Below, piece after piece: positions 41,270 through 50,003 of a stretch of 50,749 bases of DNA. Numbering within the stretch: position 1 is the stretch's first letter; the number at the start of each line of letters is the position of its first letter. The position numbers were made by a program, and so were the translations under genes. Under the pieces are notes generated by a model. That model was not told the origin of the DNA. It saw nothing but the letters and a program-made list of their open reading frames with translations, and ran no database searches. The stretch is from Firmicutes bacterium UBA4795 (GTDB taxonomy: Bacteria > Bacillota > Desulfotomaculia > Desulfotomaculales > Nap2-2B): assembly GCA_002402825.1 (NCBI GenBank), contig DHGP01000027.1, positions 1 to 50,749 of the forward strand. Reading direction: 5' to 3'.

Positions 41270-43927
41270 TTATTTCCCCCTTTTTTCGTTATTTATTTTT
41301 GCCTGAGCAGCCGCCAGGCGGGCAATTGGAACCCGGTAAGGGGAACAGCTTACGTAATTTAAGCCAATCTGGTGGCAAAACTCAATAGAGTCCGGTTCCC
41401 CACCGTGTTCACCGCAAATACCAATAACCAGGTCAGGCTTAGTTTGCCGTCCCAGTTCTACGGTCATCTGCATCAATTTCCCTACCCCTGAGCGGTCTAA
41501 AACTGCAAAGGGGTTATCTGGCAATATCTTTTTGTCTATGTACGCATGAAGGAATTTTGCTTCGGCATCATCTCTAGAAAAACCAAAAGTAGTTTGGGTA
41601 AGGTCGTTAGTTCCAAAAGAGAAGAAATCTGCTTCCCTGGCTATTTCCTCTGCCGTCAAGGCAGCGCGGGGTACTTCAATCATTGTGCCCACCAAATAAT
41701 CAAACTTCACCCCGGTTTCTCGACTGACTTTTACGGCTATTTCCGTAACCAGGTCTCGCAGAACAGTTAATTCATTAACTTCTCCCACCAGGGGAATTTC
41801 TACTTCCGGTATCACGCGGTATCCTTCTTGAATAAGCTGGGCCGTAGCTTGGAAAATTGCCCTTGCCTGCATGGCGTATACCTCAGGGAAGGTAATGCCC
41901 AACCGGCATCCACGGTGTCCTAACATGGGGTTAAATTCCGCTAAGGCACGTACTTTTTTCAGCAAGTCCCTCTTTTTCTTTAACTCTTCCTGATCACCTT
42001 CAGTGTAAAGAAGGCGCGAAACTTCTTCTACCAGTTCTTCGGCATCAGGTAAAAATTCATGCAGCGGCGGGTCTAGTAACCGGATGGTTACTGGATAACC
42101 AGTCATGGCCTTAAGAATGCCGTAAAAGTCTTCCTGTTGCATGGGCAAAAGCTTATCCAGCGCTTTCTGTCTTTCCTCGGGTCGGGCAGCCAAAATCATT
42201 TGCTGAACAATAGGCAAGCGCTCCTGAGCCATAAACATATGCTCAGTCCGACAAAGACCCACGCCCTCGGCCCCAAGTTCACGTGATTTTAAGACGTCAG
42301 CCGGCGTATCGGCATTAGCCCTGACGCCAAGGGTCCGAATTCCATCAGCCCACTGTAGCAATTCTATAAATTCCGGAGATAGCTCCGGATCTAGCATGGG
42401 CACTTCCCCCAGCATTACCTGTCCTGTTGCCCCATCAATGGAAATTAAGTCCCCCTTTTTTACCACCAGGCCGTTAATCGTAAAATTGGCCGCGGCATAG
42501 TCAATGCGCAAAGCCTCACACCCGCAAATGCAGGGCTTGCCCATTCCCCGGGCTACCACGGCCGCATGGCTGGTCATTCCCCCCCGGGAAGTAAGAACTC
42601 CTTTAGCGGCTACAATCCCGTGAATATCATCCGGCGTAGTTTCTGTCCGGACTAAAATGACCTTTTCCCCTTCACTGCCCAGCTTTTCGGCTTCATCAGC
42701 GTCAAAAATAACTTTTCCGCTGGCCGCACCAGGTGAAGCAGGTAATCCCTTGGCTATTACCTCTAATTTTGCCTGCGGGTCAATGCGCCGGTGCAAAATC
42801 GAATCTAAATGAGCCGGTTCTACCCGCAAGATAGCCTCTTCTTTGGTAATCAAGCCCTCTTTTACCATATCCACCGCTACTTTAACGGCTGCTTGAGCCG
42901 TACGTTTGCCCGTACGAGTTTGTAAGATATAAAGCTTACCGCGCTCTACAGTAAACTCAATATCCTGCATATTGCGGTAGTGTTTTTCTAACAATACACA
43001 AGCAGCTTTGAACTGGTCGTAGATTGCCGGCATTTCATCTTTTAAGGCGCCAATTGACAGCGGAGTACGAATACCGGCCACCACATCTTCGCCCTGGGCA
43101 TTGATTAAATATTCACCGTAAAGTTCTTTTTCCCCGGTGGACGGATTACGGGTAAAAGCCACCCCTGTACCACAATCTTCGCCCATATTACCAAAAACCA
43201 TAATTTGGATATTAACCGCCGTGCCTAAATCATCAGGAATTTTATTCACCCGGCGGTAAACAATAGCCCGGTCGCTGTTCCAGGAGTTAAACACGGCGTA
43301 AATGGCCCTGAAAAGTTGTTCCATTGGCTGGTCAGGCAAAGGTTGATTGGTTTCCTGTTCCACTAACGTCTCAAAAGCATCCACCACTTGTTGCCAATCA
43401 GCAGCCGTTAAAAGATGGTCAAAGGAGACCCCCCTTTTTTCTTTTAAAGCCGTTAAAATATGTTCAAACTTCTCCCGGTCAATCCCTAAAACAACGTCAC
43501 CAAACATGGTTAAAAAGCGCCGGTAGCAATCTAAAGCAAAGCGCTCACTACCAGTAGATCGGGCTAAGCCTTTTACTGTTTGGCGGTTCAAACCAAGGTT
43601 TAAGACCGTGTCCATCATACCGGGCATAGAAACTGGCGCCCCAGAACGTACACTAACCAATAAAGGATTTTCAGGGTCCCCAAATTTTTTGCCTGTTTTT
43701 TCTTCCAAGACCTTTATTTTTGCGTAAATCTCTTCTTCAAAACCAGCGGGAAACTTTTTCCCTGCCCGGTAAAATTCTTTACAGGCCTTGGTAGTAATAA
43801 TTATTCCTGGCGGCACAGGCAGCCCAATATTGGCCATTTCCGCTAAATTTGCCCCTTTACTGCCCAGCAGTTCCTTCATATTTGTCTGGCCTTCTTCAAA
43901 AAGATAAACATATTTTTTATTTACCAT
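41270..43927 (-). CDS. ppdK: Pyruvate, phosphate dikinase
   Basis: An 885-residue enzyme that makes PEP from pyruvate, ATP and phosphate, reversibly. N-terminal ATP-grasp domain, swivelling domain with catalytic His454 in GGMTSHAAVVARG, and C-terminal PEP barrel (IRLLDPPLHEFLPDAEELVEE in part, GHRGCRLGITFPEVY, DFFSFGTNDLTQ). Length and motifs are normal. Thr452 is the expected target of the regulator encoded just upstream. ATG with AGGAGG, overlapping the end of the regulator gene by 11 bases. Confidence 0.97.
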   Translation of the reverse strand: MVNKKYVYLFEEGQTNMKELLGSKGANLAEMANIGLPVPPGIIITTKACKEFYRAGKKFPAGFEEEIYAKIKVLEEKTGKKFGDPENPLLVSVRSGAPVSMPGMMDTVLNLGLNRQTVKGLARSTGSERFALDCYRRFLTMFGDVVLGIDREKFEHILTALKEKRGVSFDHLLTAADWQQVVDAFETLVEQETNQPLPDQPMEQLFRAIYAVFNSWNSDRAIVYRRVNKIPDDLGTAVNIQIMVFGNMGEDCGTGVAFTRNPSTGEKELYGEYLINAQGEDVVAGIRTPLSIGALKDEMPAIYDQFKAACVLLEKHYRNMQDIEFTVERGKLYILQTRTGKRTAQAAVKVAVDMVKEGLITKEEAILRVEPAHLDSILHRRIDPQAKLEVIAKGLPASPGAASGKVIFDADEAEKLGSEGEKVILVRTETTPDDIHGIVAAKGVLTSRGGMTSHAAVVARGMGKPCICGCEALRIDYAAANFTINGLVVKKGDLISIDGATGQVMLGEVPMLDPELSPEFIELLQWADGIRTLGVRANADTPADVLKSRELGAEGVGLCRTEHMFMAQERLPIVQQMILAARPEERQKALDKLLPMQQEDFYGILKAMTGYPVTIRLLDPPLHEFLPDAEELVEEVSRLLYTEGDQEELKKKRDLLKKVRALAEFNPMLGHRGCRLGITFPEVYAMQARAIFQATAQLIQEGYRVIPEVEIPLVGEVNELTVLRDLVTEIAVKVSRETGVKFDYLVGTMIEVPRAALTAEEIAREADFFSFGTNDLTQTTFGFSRDDAEAKFLHAYIDKKILPDNPFAVLDRSGVGKLMQMTVELGRQTKPDLVIGICGEHGGEPDSIEFCHQIGLNYVSCSPYRVPIARLAAAQAKINNEKRGK

Positions 43928-44750
43928 GTTTTTCCTCCTTATAGTATAATTCCAGCACCCGACTGGCTGTTTCTTCCACTGCTTTATTTGTTACGTCAAT
44001 TACAAAACACCCTATTCGCCGCATAACTTCCTCAGCGTAAGATAATTCCTTTAAAATGCGCTCCATCTTTGCGTAATCAGCATTTGGAGCCAGACCCAAA
44101 GTTTTTAAACGCTCAGTACGAATTTCTCCCAGTTTTTGGGGTTGAATAGTCAAGCCAACTACCCGGTGATGAGGAATTTGAAAAACTTCCTCCGGAGGAG
44201 CTATCTCTGGTACTAAAGGAATATTAGCCGCTTTTATGCACTTGTGCGCTAGATACATGCATAAAGGGGTTTTAGAAGTCCGACTTACGCCAACCACCAC
44301 TATATCCGCGCGGACAATCCCGCGGGGGTCCCGGCCATCATCATACTTAACAGCGAATTCTATGGCCTCCATTTTATAAAAATACTCCTCGTCTATTTTA
44401 CGCATTAAACCGGGTTCGCCTTTGGGTTGTTTTCCCTCTATCTTGGTCAAAGCATTGAGCATAGGGGTCATTATATCCACTGTGGGCAAGTTATACTTAG
44501 CTGCTTCTTTTTCTAAAACCTCCTGTAATTCAGGCAAGACTAAGGTATAAACAATAACCCCTGGAAAAGCGTTAATTTCTTTTATAATTTGAGTAATCTC
44601 GGCGGGATCGTGAACAAAAGGAATTTTGCGAATATCTATCGTCCCAGCGTTAAATTGGCTGCTTGCGGCCCTAACTACTAACTCCGCCGTTTCCCCAATC
44701 GAATCAGAAATAATATAAACAATTGGCCACTTCTTTTCCTCAGAAATTAT
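43917..44750 (-). CDS. ppsR: PPDK regulatory kinase/phosphorylase, apparent ATA/ATT start
   Basis: A DUF299-type protein (yqfL-like) that phosphorylates and dephosphorylates PPDK. From 44750 the frame reads ISEEKKWPIVYIISDSIGE and then TAELVVRAASSQFN, the normal family N-terminus; further on are GVSRTSKTPLCMYLA (P-loop) and YPLVPEI-like IPLVPEIAPPEE. The full protein is about 277 residues, the usual length. No ATG, GTG or TTG occurs before residue 72. An ATA (44750) and ATT (44747) follow a GGAGGAGATGG site directly. Upstream is the CBS-domain regulator; downstream ppdK overlaps. Confidence 0.9.
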   Translation of the reverse strand: MISEEKKWPIVYIISDSIGETAELVVRAASSQFNAGTIDIRKIPFVHDPAEITQIIKEINAFPGVIVYTLVLPELQEVLEKEAAKYNLPTVDIMTPMLNALTKIEGKQPKGEPGLMRKIDEEYFYKMEAIEFAVKYDDGRDPRGIVRADIVVVGVSRTSKTPLCMYLAHKCIKAANIPLVPEIAPPEEVFQIPHHRVVGLTIQPQKLGEIRTERLKTLGLAPNADYAKMERILKELSYAEEVMRRIGCFVIDVTNKAVEETASRVLELYYKEEKHGK

Positions 44751-44761
44751 CCATCTCCTCC

Positions 44762-45400
44762 TTAGCTTTCTTCCCCTAATTCTACAAATAGGCGGGTGAT
44801 GCTCGTTTTGGTAATTCTTCCAATTACCTCAAAGCCTTTTTTGCCGTTAGTACTGGCTATAGGGCGGACCACCGGTAAAGCATCAATTTCGTGAACAATT
44901 AATTTTTTTGCCGCCAGCCAGACTGGCTCTTCCGGTTCGGCCATAATAATATTAGGCATCCGGGTCATAATTACACTTACCGGTAGTTTTTGAATATCGG
45001 GACTGCTTAAAGTGGTTTTAAGCAAATCCTTGCGGGAAATTACCCCTTCTAATAAACCCTTTTCTTTTACCACTATTAAGGTCCCTACATCTTCGATAAA
45101 CATTTTTACCACCGCGTCATAAACATAACCTTGATCTGAAATAACTACGGGAATGGATTTAATTTCCCCTACTTTAATTTGGTGTAATTTTTCCGCAATA
45201 ATACGATTTAAAGTGCGCCCTAAATAAAAATAACCTACCCGCGGACGTGCCCCCAATAACCCGAACATGGTAAGTATAGCCATATCGAAGCGCAGAGTAG
45301 CTTTATTAATGGAAAGCCGCTCGGCAATTTGTTCCCCCGTAATTGGCCCTTCCTTTTTAACAATTTCTAAAATAGACGCTTGACGTTTGGTCAATTCCAT
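44762..45400 (-). CDS. ccpN: CcpN-like repressor (HTH and two CBS domains)
   Basis: About 212 residues. N-terminal winged HTH (TKRQASILEIVKKEGPITGEQIAERLSINKATLR), then two CBS domains (VVISDQGYVYDAVVKMFIED, VISRKDLLKT, PVWLAAKKLIVHEIDALPVV). B. subtilis CcpN represses gluconeogenic genes and is followed by yqfL, as here by ppsR. Adenylate binding to the CBS pair is expected. ATG 45400 with GGAAG upstream. Confidence 0.9.
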   Translation of the reverse strand: MELTKRQASILEIVKKEGPITGEQIAERLSINKATLRFDMAILTMFGLLGARPRVGYFYLGRTLNRIIAEKLHQIKVGEIKSIPVVISDQGYVYDAVVKMFIEDVGTLIVVKEKGLLEGVISRKDLLKTTLSSPDIQKLPVSVIMTRMPNIIMAEPEEPVWLAAKKLIVHEIDALPVVRPIASTNGKKGFEVIGRITKTSITRLFVELGEES

Positions 45401-45417
45401 ATACAATCTTCCTTTTC

Positions 45418-45442
45418 GGGATGTTAATTTTAACGTCCCTAC
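45418..45442. repeat. Family A repeat, degenerate copy
   Basis: GGGATGTTAATTTTAACGTC followed by CCTAC, an imperfect palindrome upstream of the ccpN-like gene. Confidence 0.65.
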
Positions 45443-45576
45443 GCTTATAACCCTTCGTTTTTTGACTATTATTTATTAATTTAATATAAATTATATGATT
45501 TAATTTTATATGTAAACAGAGATAGCCTTATTAATACAGTATACTTTTTCTTAAATTAATTAAAAACTTTTAGAAA

Positions 45577-45598
45577 GCGTTATATTTAACGCCCCTAC
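45577..45598. repeat. Family A repeat overlapping the glyS stop
   Basis: GCGTTATATTTAACGCCCCT followed by AC. The TAG stop codon of glyS is part of it. Confidence 0.75.
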
Positions 45599-47694
45599 TC
45601 TAAAACAATTTTACTTAAATCGGCAACCGGCAGGGCAAGGGAAGCAATATTTTTAAGGATCCCCAAGCGATTGTGGCGTAATTCTTCTTCCTCCGTCATT
45701 ACCATTACCTGGTCAAAAAAATTACTTATTGGCCGCTCTAAAACAGCAATATCTAATAAAACCCCTAAATAATCTTTTTTTGCCTGGGCTTCTTTTGCTT
45801 TTTCCTGTACTTTAACCAGGCTTTGGTATAACTCTTTTTCTGCCGGATGATTTAAAAGAGCTAAATCAAAAGCTGTTGTTTGGTGTTTTTTAGACAAATT
45901 ATGCGCCCGGTTAAAAGCGGTGATTGCCCCTTTAAAGGCCACGTGCTGGCGAAAAGCCACTAGGGCCTTCATTCTATGCCAGGTATCGGTTAAGTTATCA
46001 AAACCGGCGGCCAAAACAGCCTCGGTAAGGTCATAGCTTACCCCTTGCTCGGTAAAAATACCTCGCAGACGTTGGGCAAAAAAGTCTTTTAGTTCAGCCG
46101 TTACTTCAGGTAAAGTTAATTTTAACCCCACCTTTCCTTGATAACCGGCGTAAGCCTGGTAAATTAAATCAAAAAGTGATAGATTAAATTCTTTTTCCAT
46201 GATCAGATGACATAGGCCAAGCGCTTGTCGCCGTAAGGCATAGGGGTCTTCAGAACCAGAAGGCTTCAGACCCGCGGCAAAAAAACCGGTAAGACTATCC
46301 AGTTTATCGGCCAGACTTAAGATACAGCCTGGGAGAGTATCGGGTAAAATATCACCGGTAAAACGTGGTAGATAATGCTCAAAAATAGCCTGGGCCACTT
46401 CAGGCTCCTCATTAGTACGTAAAGCATATTCACGTCCCATAACCCCCTGTAACTCAGGAAACTCGTAAACCATATTGGTGACCAGGTCTGCTTTGGCTAA
46501 GTGAGCGGCCCGTAAGGCCTGGCGGGTAACTAGAGAATCTGTTTGCAAAATACCAGTAATATGTTTTACTAATTTTTCTATTCGAATGGTTTTTTCGTAT
46601 ACCGAACCTAAGTTTTCTTGCCAGACAATCTTTTTTAAGGCTTCAACTTTTTCGGCCAACGGTGTCTTTAAATCTTCCTCCCAAAAAAAGGAGGCGTCGG
46701 CTAAACGGGCCCGCAAAACCTTTTCGTTGCCGGCTCGGACAAAAGCAATATTTTCCTTGGTACCATTATTTACTGCCAGGAACTTGGGCCTTAAATTTCC
46801 GTGGGAATCATATAAAGGAAAATAGCGTTGGTGCATAGTTAAAGGAGTAACTATTACCTCCTGCGGTAGGCGTAAAAAAGCAGGCTCAAAATAGCCGCAA
46901 AAGACAGTAGGGTATTCTACTAAATTAGTTACTTCCGTTAAAAGTTCTTCGTCAACCTTTAACCGGCTGTTTTCTTGAAGAGCTATTTCTTGAGCCTCGG
47001 CCCAAATTTTTTCCCGGCGTTTTTCTTGGTCAACAATAACATAAACTTGCTCTAGTTTAGAAAAATACTCCCCTGGTTCGCTTATTTTTAAAGGTTTCGG
47101 GTTTAAAAAACGATGACCGTAAGTAATTTGCCCGCTAGTCACATCCGCGTAAGAAAAAGGAATAACCTCTTTTCCATAAAGAGCTAAAAGCCAGCGAATT
47201 GGGCGGATAAAGCGCACCTCCAAGTTGCCCCACCGCATTGGCTTAGGAAAAGTTAAACTACTGATTAGTTCAATACAAAGCTTGGGCAACACCTCACGCG
47301 CCGGCTTCCCTTCTGTTTGTTTCACGGCAAATAAATATGCTCCTGTTTGGGCCTGTTTTACGGTTAAACTTTTTAAATCCACCCCCTGACTTTTGGCAAA
47401 GCCAAGAGCTGCTTTAGTTGGTTTCCCGTCTTGGTCAAAAGCCACCTTGACCGTTGGTCCTTTTACTTCTTGCGTATCAGGCTTTTGAAAAGAAGCCACA
47501 GCCTGAACATATAAGACTAAACGACGGGGGGTGCCGAAAGTAAAGATTTCCTGGTAAATAAGGCGCTGTTCCTGGAAAAATTTTTGCGCCTTTGTTTTTA
47601 GTTGCCGGCAGGTTGAATCAAGAAAACGGGCCGGCATTTCTTCCATCCCAATTTCCAATAAAAAGTCACACTCATCTTTGCCTTTCTGTTCCAT
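45595..47694 (-). CDS. glyS: Glycyl-tRNA synthetase beta subunit
   Basis: A 699-residue beta chain of the tetrameric alpha2beta2 GlyRS. LLEIGMEEMPARFL at the N-terminus, RWGNLEVRFIRPIRWLLALYG, FLAVNNG and VRAGNEKVLRARLADASFFW are family motifs. The start ATG overlaps the glyQ stop by one base (TAATG), giving translational coupling. The stop codon lies in a family A repeat. Confidence 0.97.
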   Translation of the reverse strand: MEQKGKDECDFLLEIGMEEMPARFLDSTCRQLKTKAQKFFQEQRLIYQEIFTFGTPRRLVLYVQAVASFQKPDTQEVKGPTVKVAFDQDGKPTKAALGFAKSQGVDLKSLTVKQAQTGAYLFAVKQTEGKPAREVLPKLCIELISSLTFPKPMRWGNLEVRFIRPIRWLLALYGKEVIPFSYADVTSGQITYGHRFLNPKPLKISEPGEYFSKLEQVYVIVDQEKRREKIWAEAQEIALQENSRLKVDEELLTEVTNLVEYPTVFCGYFEPAFLRLPQEVIVTPLTMHQRYFPLYDSHGNLRPKFLAVNNGTKENIAFVRAGNEKVLRARLADASFFWEEDLKTPLAEKVEALKKIVWQENLGSVYEKTIRIEKLVKHITGILQTDSLVTRQALRAAHLAKADLVTNMVYEFPELQGVMGREYALRTNEEPEVAQAIFEHYLPRFTGDILPDTLPGCILSLADKLDSLTGFFAAGLKPSGSEDPYALRRQALGLCHLIMEKEFNLSLFDLIYQAYAGYQGKVGLKLTLPEVTAELKDFFAQRLRGIFTEQGVSYDLTEAVLAAGFDNLTDTWHRMKALVAFRQHVAFKGAITAFNRAHNLSKKHQTTAFDLALLNHPAEKELYQSLVKVQEKAKEAQAKKDYLGVLLDIAVLERPISNFFDQVMVMTEEEELRHNRLGILKNIASLALPVADLSKIVLE

Positions 47695-48584
47695 TAGTTC
47701 ACACTTTCACGGTTGAGTTTTTTTGAAAAGGGGTAACCCAACTTTTCCCGCTGCTCCAAATACAAAAGAGCACATAGACGGGCCAGGTTGCGGACCCGGT
47801 GGATAAAACTGGTTCGTTCGGTAACACTAATGGCGCCACGTGCGTCCAGTAAATTAAAGGTATGTGAACACTTTAAAACATAATCGTAAGCCGGAAAGAC
47901 CAATCCCTGTTCAACCAGTTTTAAGCACTCCTGGGCGTACATTTCAAAAGACTTAAATAGCATTTCTACGTCAGCTAATTCAAAATTGTAGCAGGAATAT
48001 TCTACTTCTCCCTGGTGGTGAATATCGCCGTAAGTAATACCGTCCACCCACTCAAGGTCAAAAACACTGTCTTTTCCTTGAATAAACGTGGCTAACCGTT
48101 CCAGACCGTAAGTAATTTCTGCTGATACCGGCCGGCAATCCAGCCCCCCGCACTGCTGAAAATAAGTAAACTGCGTAATCTCCATCCCGTCCAACCATAC
48201 CTCCCAGCCTAATCCCCAGGCGCCTAAGGTAGGAGACTCCCAATTGTCTTCCACAAAACGGATATCATGATGTTCCACCTTTATATTAATTGCTTTTAAG
48301 CTTTCCAGGTAAACATCCAGCACATCGGCCGGAGAAGGCTTTAAAATTACCTGATATTGATAATAATGCTGCAGGCGGTTGGGATTTTTCCCGTAGCGGC
48401 CGTCGGTAGGTCTTCTTGAAGGCTCAACATAAGCAACTCGCCAGGGCTCTGGCCCAAGCACCCTTAAAAAAGTAGCCGGGTTCATAGTTCCTGCCCCTTT
48501 TTCAAGGTCATAAGGCTGCTGAATAAGGCAATTTTGCCCGGCCCAAAAACGCTGTAAAATCATAATCAGGTCTTGAAAATTCAT
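47694..48584 (-). CDS. glyQ: Glycyl-tRNA synthetase alpha subunit
   Basis: About 296 residues, the catalytic alpha chain. MNFQDLIMILQRFW starts the typical protein, followed by QPYDLEKGAGTMNPATFLR, GLEVWLDGMEITQFTYFQQ-type WEVWLDGMEITQF and LDARGAISVTERT. I start it at 48584, where GGGGGAG lies directly upstream. The open frame reaches 48632 but those residues are not family-like. No T-box is visible in the 56 bp upstream. Confidence 0.97.
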   Translation of the reverse strand: MNFQDLIMILQRFWAGQNCLIQQPYDLEKGAGTMNPATFLRVLGPEPWRVAYVEPSRRPTDGRYGKNPNRLQHYYQYQVILKPSPADVLDVYLESLKAINIKVEHHDIRFVEDNWESPTLGAWGLGWEVWLDGMEITQFTYFQQCGGLDCRPVSAEITYGLERLATFIQGKDSVFDLEWVDGITYGDIHHQGEVEYSCYNFELADVEMLFKSFEMYAQECLKLVEQGLVFPAYDYVLKCSHTFNLLDARGAISVTERTSFIHRVRNLARLCALLYLEQREKLGYPFSKKLNRESVN

Positions 48585-48640
48585 AATCTCCCCCATGTAC
48601 GCTAATTTACCAAACTTACAGGGCAAAGTCAATAAAAAAT

Positions 48641-49048
48641 CTAAGTCTGAGAAGGGGTTAAAAGGGTTTCGGTGAAAGAAACTTCTTCTTCGGGAAGATC
48701 AACTTCCAGGGTATAATCTTTTACTAAAGCTATAATACCTAATAACCCTCCCAAGAGTGCCAATTCACGCCTGGTTAAAACCCCTACTAAACCTAAGGCT
48801 CCTGCGGCAAGCGGTAACTTTAAAATTGTTTGTTCGCCCCGGTTAATTTTAATTTTCGTTCGCCAGCTTTTCCGCAACCACTCCATAAAATGGGATTTTT
48901 CGCTTTTAGCTTTATCTCTTTCTTCCAGCTTAATTAAGGCCTGTACAATATCGCCATCTGCTGCATCCAGCAAGTATTTAGCCTCCTGGTAACCAACTTC
49001 CATCCGGGAGCGCAATAGGTCAATTTTTTCCAGCTCTTCACTGTTCAT
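48641..49048 (-). CDS. DUF4342 protein
   Basis: A 135-residue protein. Residues 1-45 form a UBA-like helical region (LRSRMEVGYQEAKYLLDAADGDIVQALIKLEE), then a basic patch, then a hydrophobic stretch (LKLPLAAGALGLVGVLTRRELALLGGLLGIIALV) that may be membrane-associated. This is the DUF4342 layout in Clostridia, often near recO and glyQ. The function is unknown. AAGG precedes ATG. Confidence 0.85.
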   Translation of the reverse strand: MNSEELEKIDLLRSRMEVGYQEAKYLLDAADGDIVQALIKLEERDKAKSEKSHFMEWLRKSWRTKIKINRGEQTILKLPLAAGALGLVGVLTRRELALLGGLLGIIALVKDYTLEVDLPEEEVSFTETLLTPSQT

Positions 49049-49107
49049 AACCTTATAAGTTCCCCCTTTAAAGATATTATTTTTTAATTATATTAAAACC
49101 CAGAGAA

Positions 49108-49854
49108 TTAGATTTTATACATGAGTTCCAGAAAACGGGCTGATTTTGGCTGATGTTCCAGGTGGTATTCCAGGTGCTTTTGCATTATTAACCGCATTTC
49201 TTTTTTTAATTCGGGATTTACCTTGATTTGACGCAGTTTTGCCGGAGGCCAGCGTAAAAAAAGTTTTAACAAGGCAATTGTTCCTCGGTAGCACCAAAAA
49301 GAACGGGGTTCTTTACGGGCACAAGCGGTGCATAAAACACCACCGGCGGCAGGGTAAAAACCAACCCGCCCGTTATTTAAAGAACTTCGGCAAACAGCGC
49401 ACTCATCCAGAAAAGGTCGGTACCCCAAGCAATTAACTAATTTTACCTCAAAAAAACGCGTCAATAATTCCTGGTCACTACCGGACATAAGACGAAGGGT
49501 GTTTAAAAGCAACCAAAAAATTTCCTTTTGGGCTTCCCCGGGCATGGTTAAGGCATCAACCATTTCAGTCAAGTAAATAGCGTAAATTAAGTTTTTAAGC
49601 TGCTGTCGTAACTCTCCAAACAATTCCAGGCCTTCACATTGACTGACTGAATCTAATTCTCGTCCCTGACGCAAGAGAAAGCGGGTGTAAGAAAAAGGCT
49701 GGACCACTCCGCGTTTTTTACTGGTCGGTTTGCATACCCCGTGCGCCACCACCCTTATTTTGCCGCGTTCCAAAGAAAATAAAGTAAGTATCTGGTCAGC
49801 TTCCCGCATGTTTACTGACCGGAGCACAATAGCGTCAACTTTATACAATTTCAC
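49108..49854 (-). CDS. recO: DNA repair protein RecO
   Basis: A 248-residue recombination mediator that loads RecA with RecR. OB-fold N-terminus (VDAIVLRSVNMREADQILTLF), helical middle, and a four-cysteine zinc site (CAVCRSSL, CTACARK). GTG start with AGGG upstream. It heads the recO-glyQ-glyS-ccpN operon-like row, whose order is conserved in Firmicutes. Confidence 0.95.
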   Translation of the reverse strand: MKLYKVDAIVLRSVNMREADQILTLFSLERGKIRVVAHGVCKPTSKKRGVVQPFSYTRFLLRQGRELDSVSQCEGLELFGELRQQLKNLIYAIYLTEMVDALTMPGEAQKEIFWLLLNTLRLMSGSDQELLTRFFEVKLVNCLGYRPFLDECAVCRSSLNNGRVGFYPAAGGVLCTACARKEPRSFWCYRGTIALLKLFLRWPPAKLRQIKVNPELKKEMRLIMQKHLEYHLEHQPKSARFLELMYKI

Positions 49855-50003
49855 CGTACATACCCTACTTTTAAACCAAAGGCTGATTATTTAGCCAATT
49901 TTAAGGAATTCCTTGTTTCAATCACCATATACTTTAATGAAATGCTTTATTTAATTTTCCTTAAGATAAAATTAAGTTTCTATATTGTAGGAGTGGGTTT
50001 GGC

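Noticed and set aside
48585..48640. T-box leader upstream of glyQ
   Set aside because: The gap is only 56 bp and has no specifier stem or T-box core sequence.
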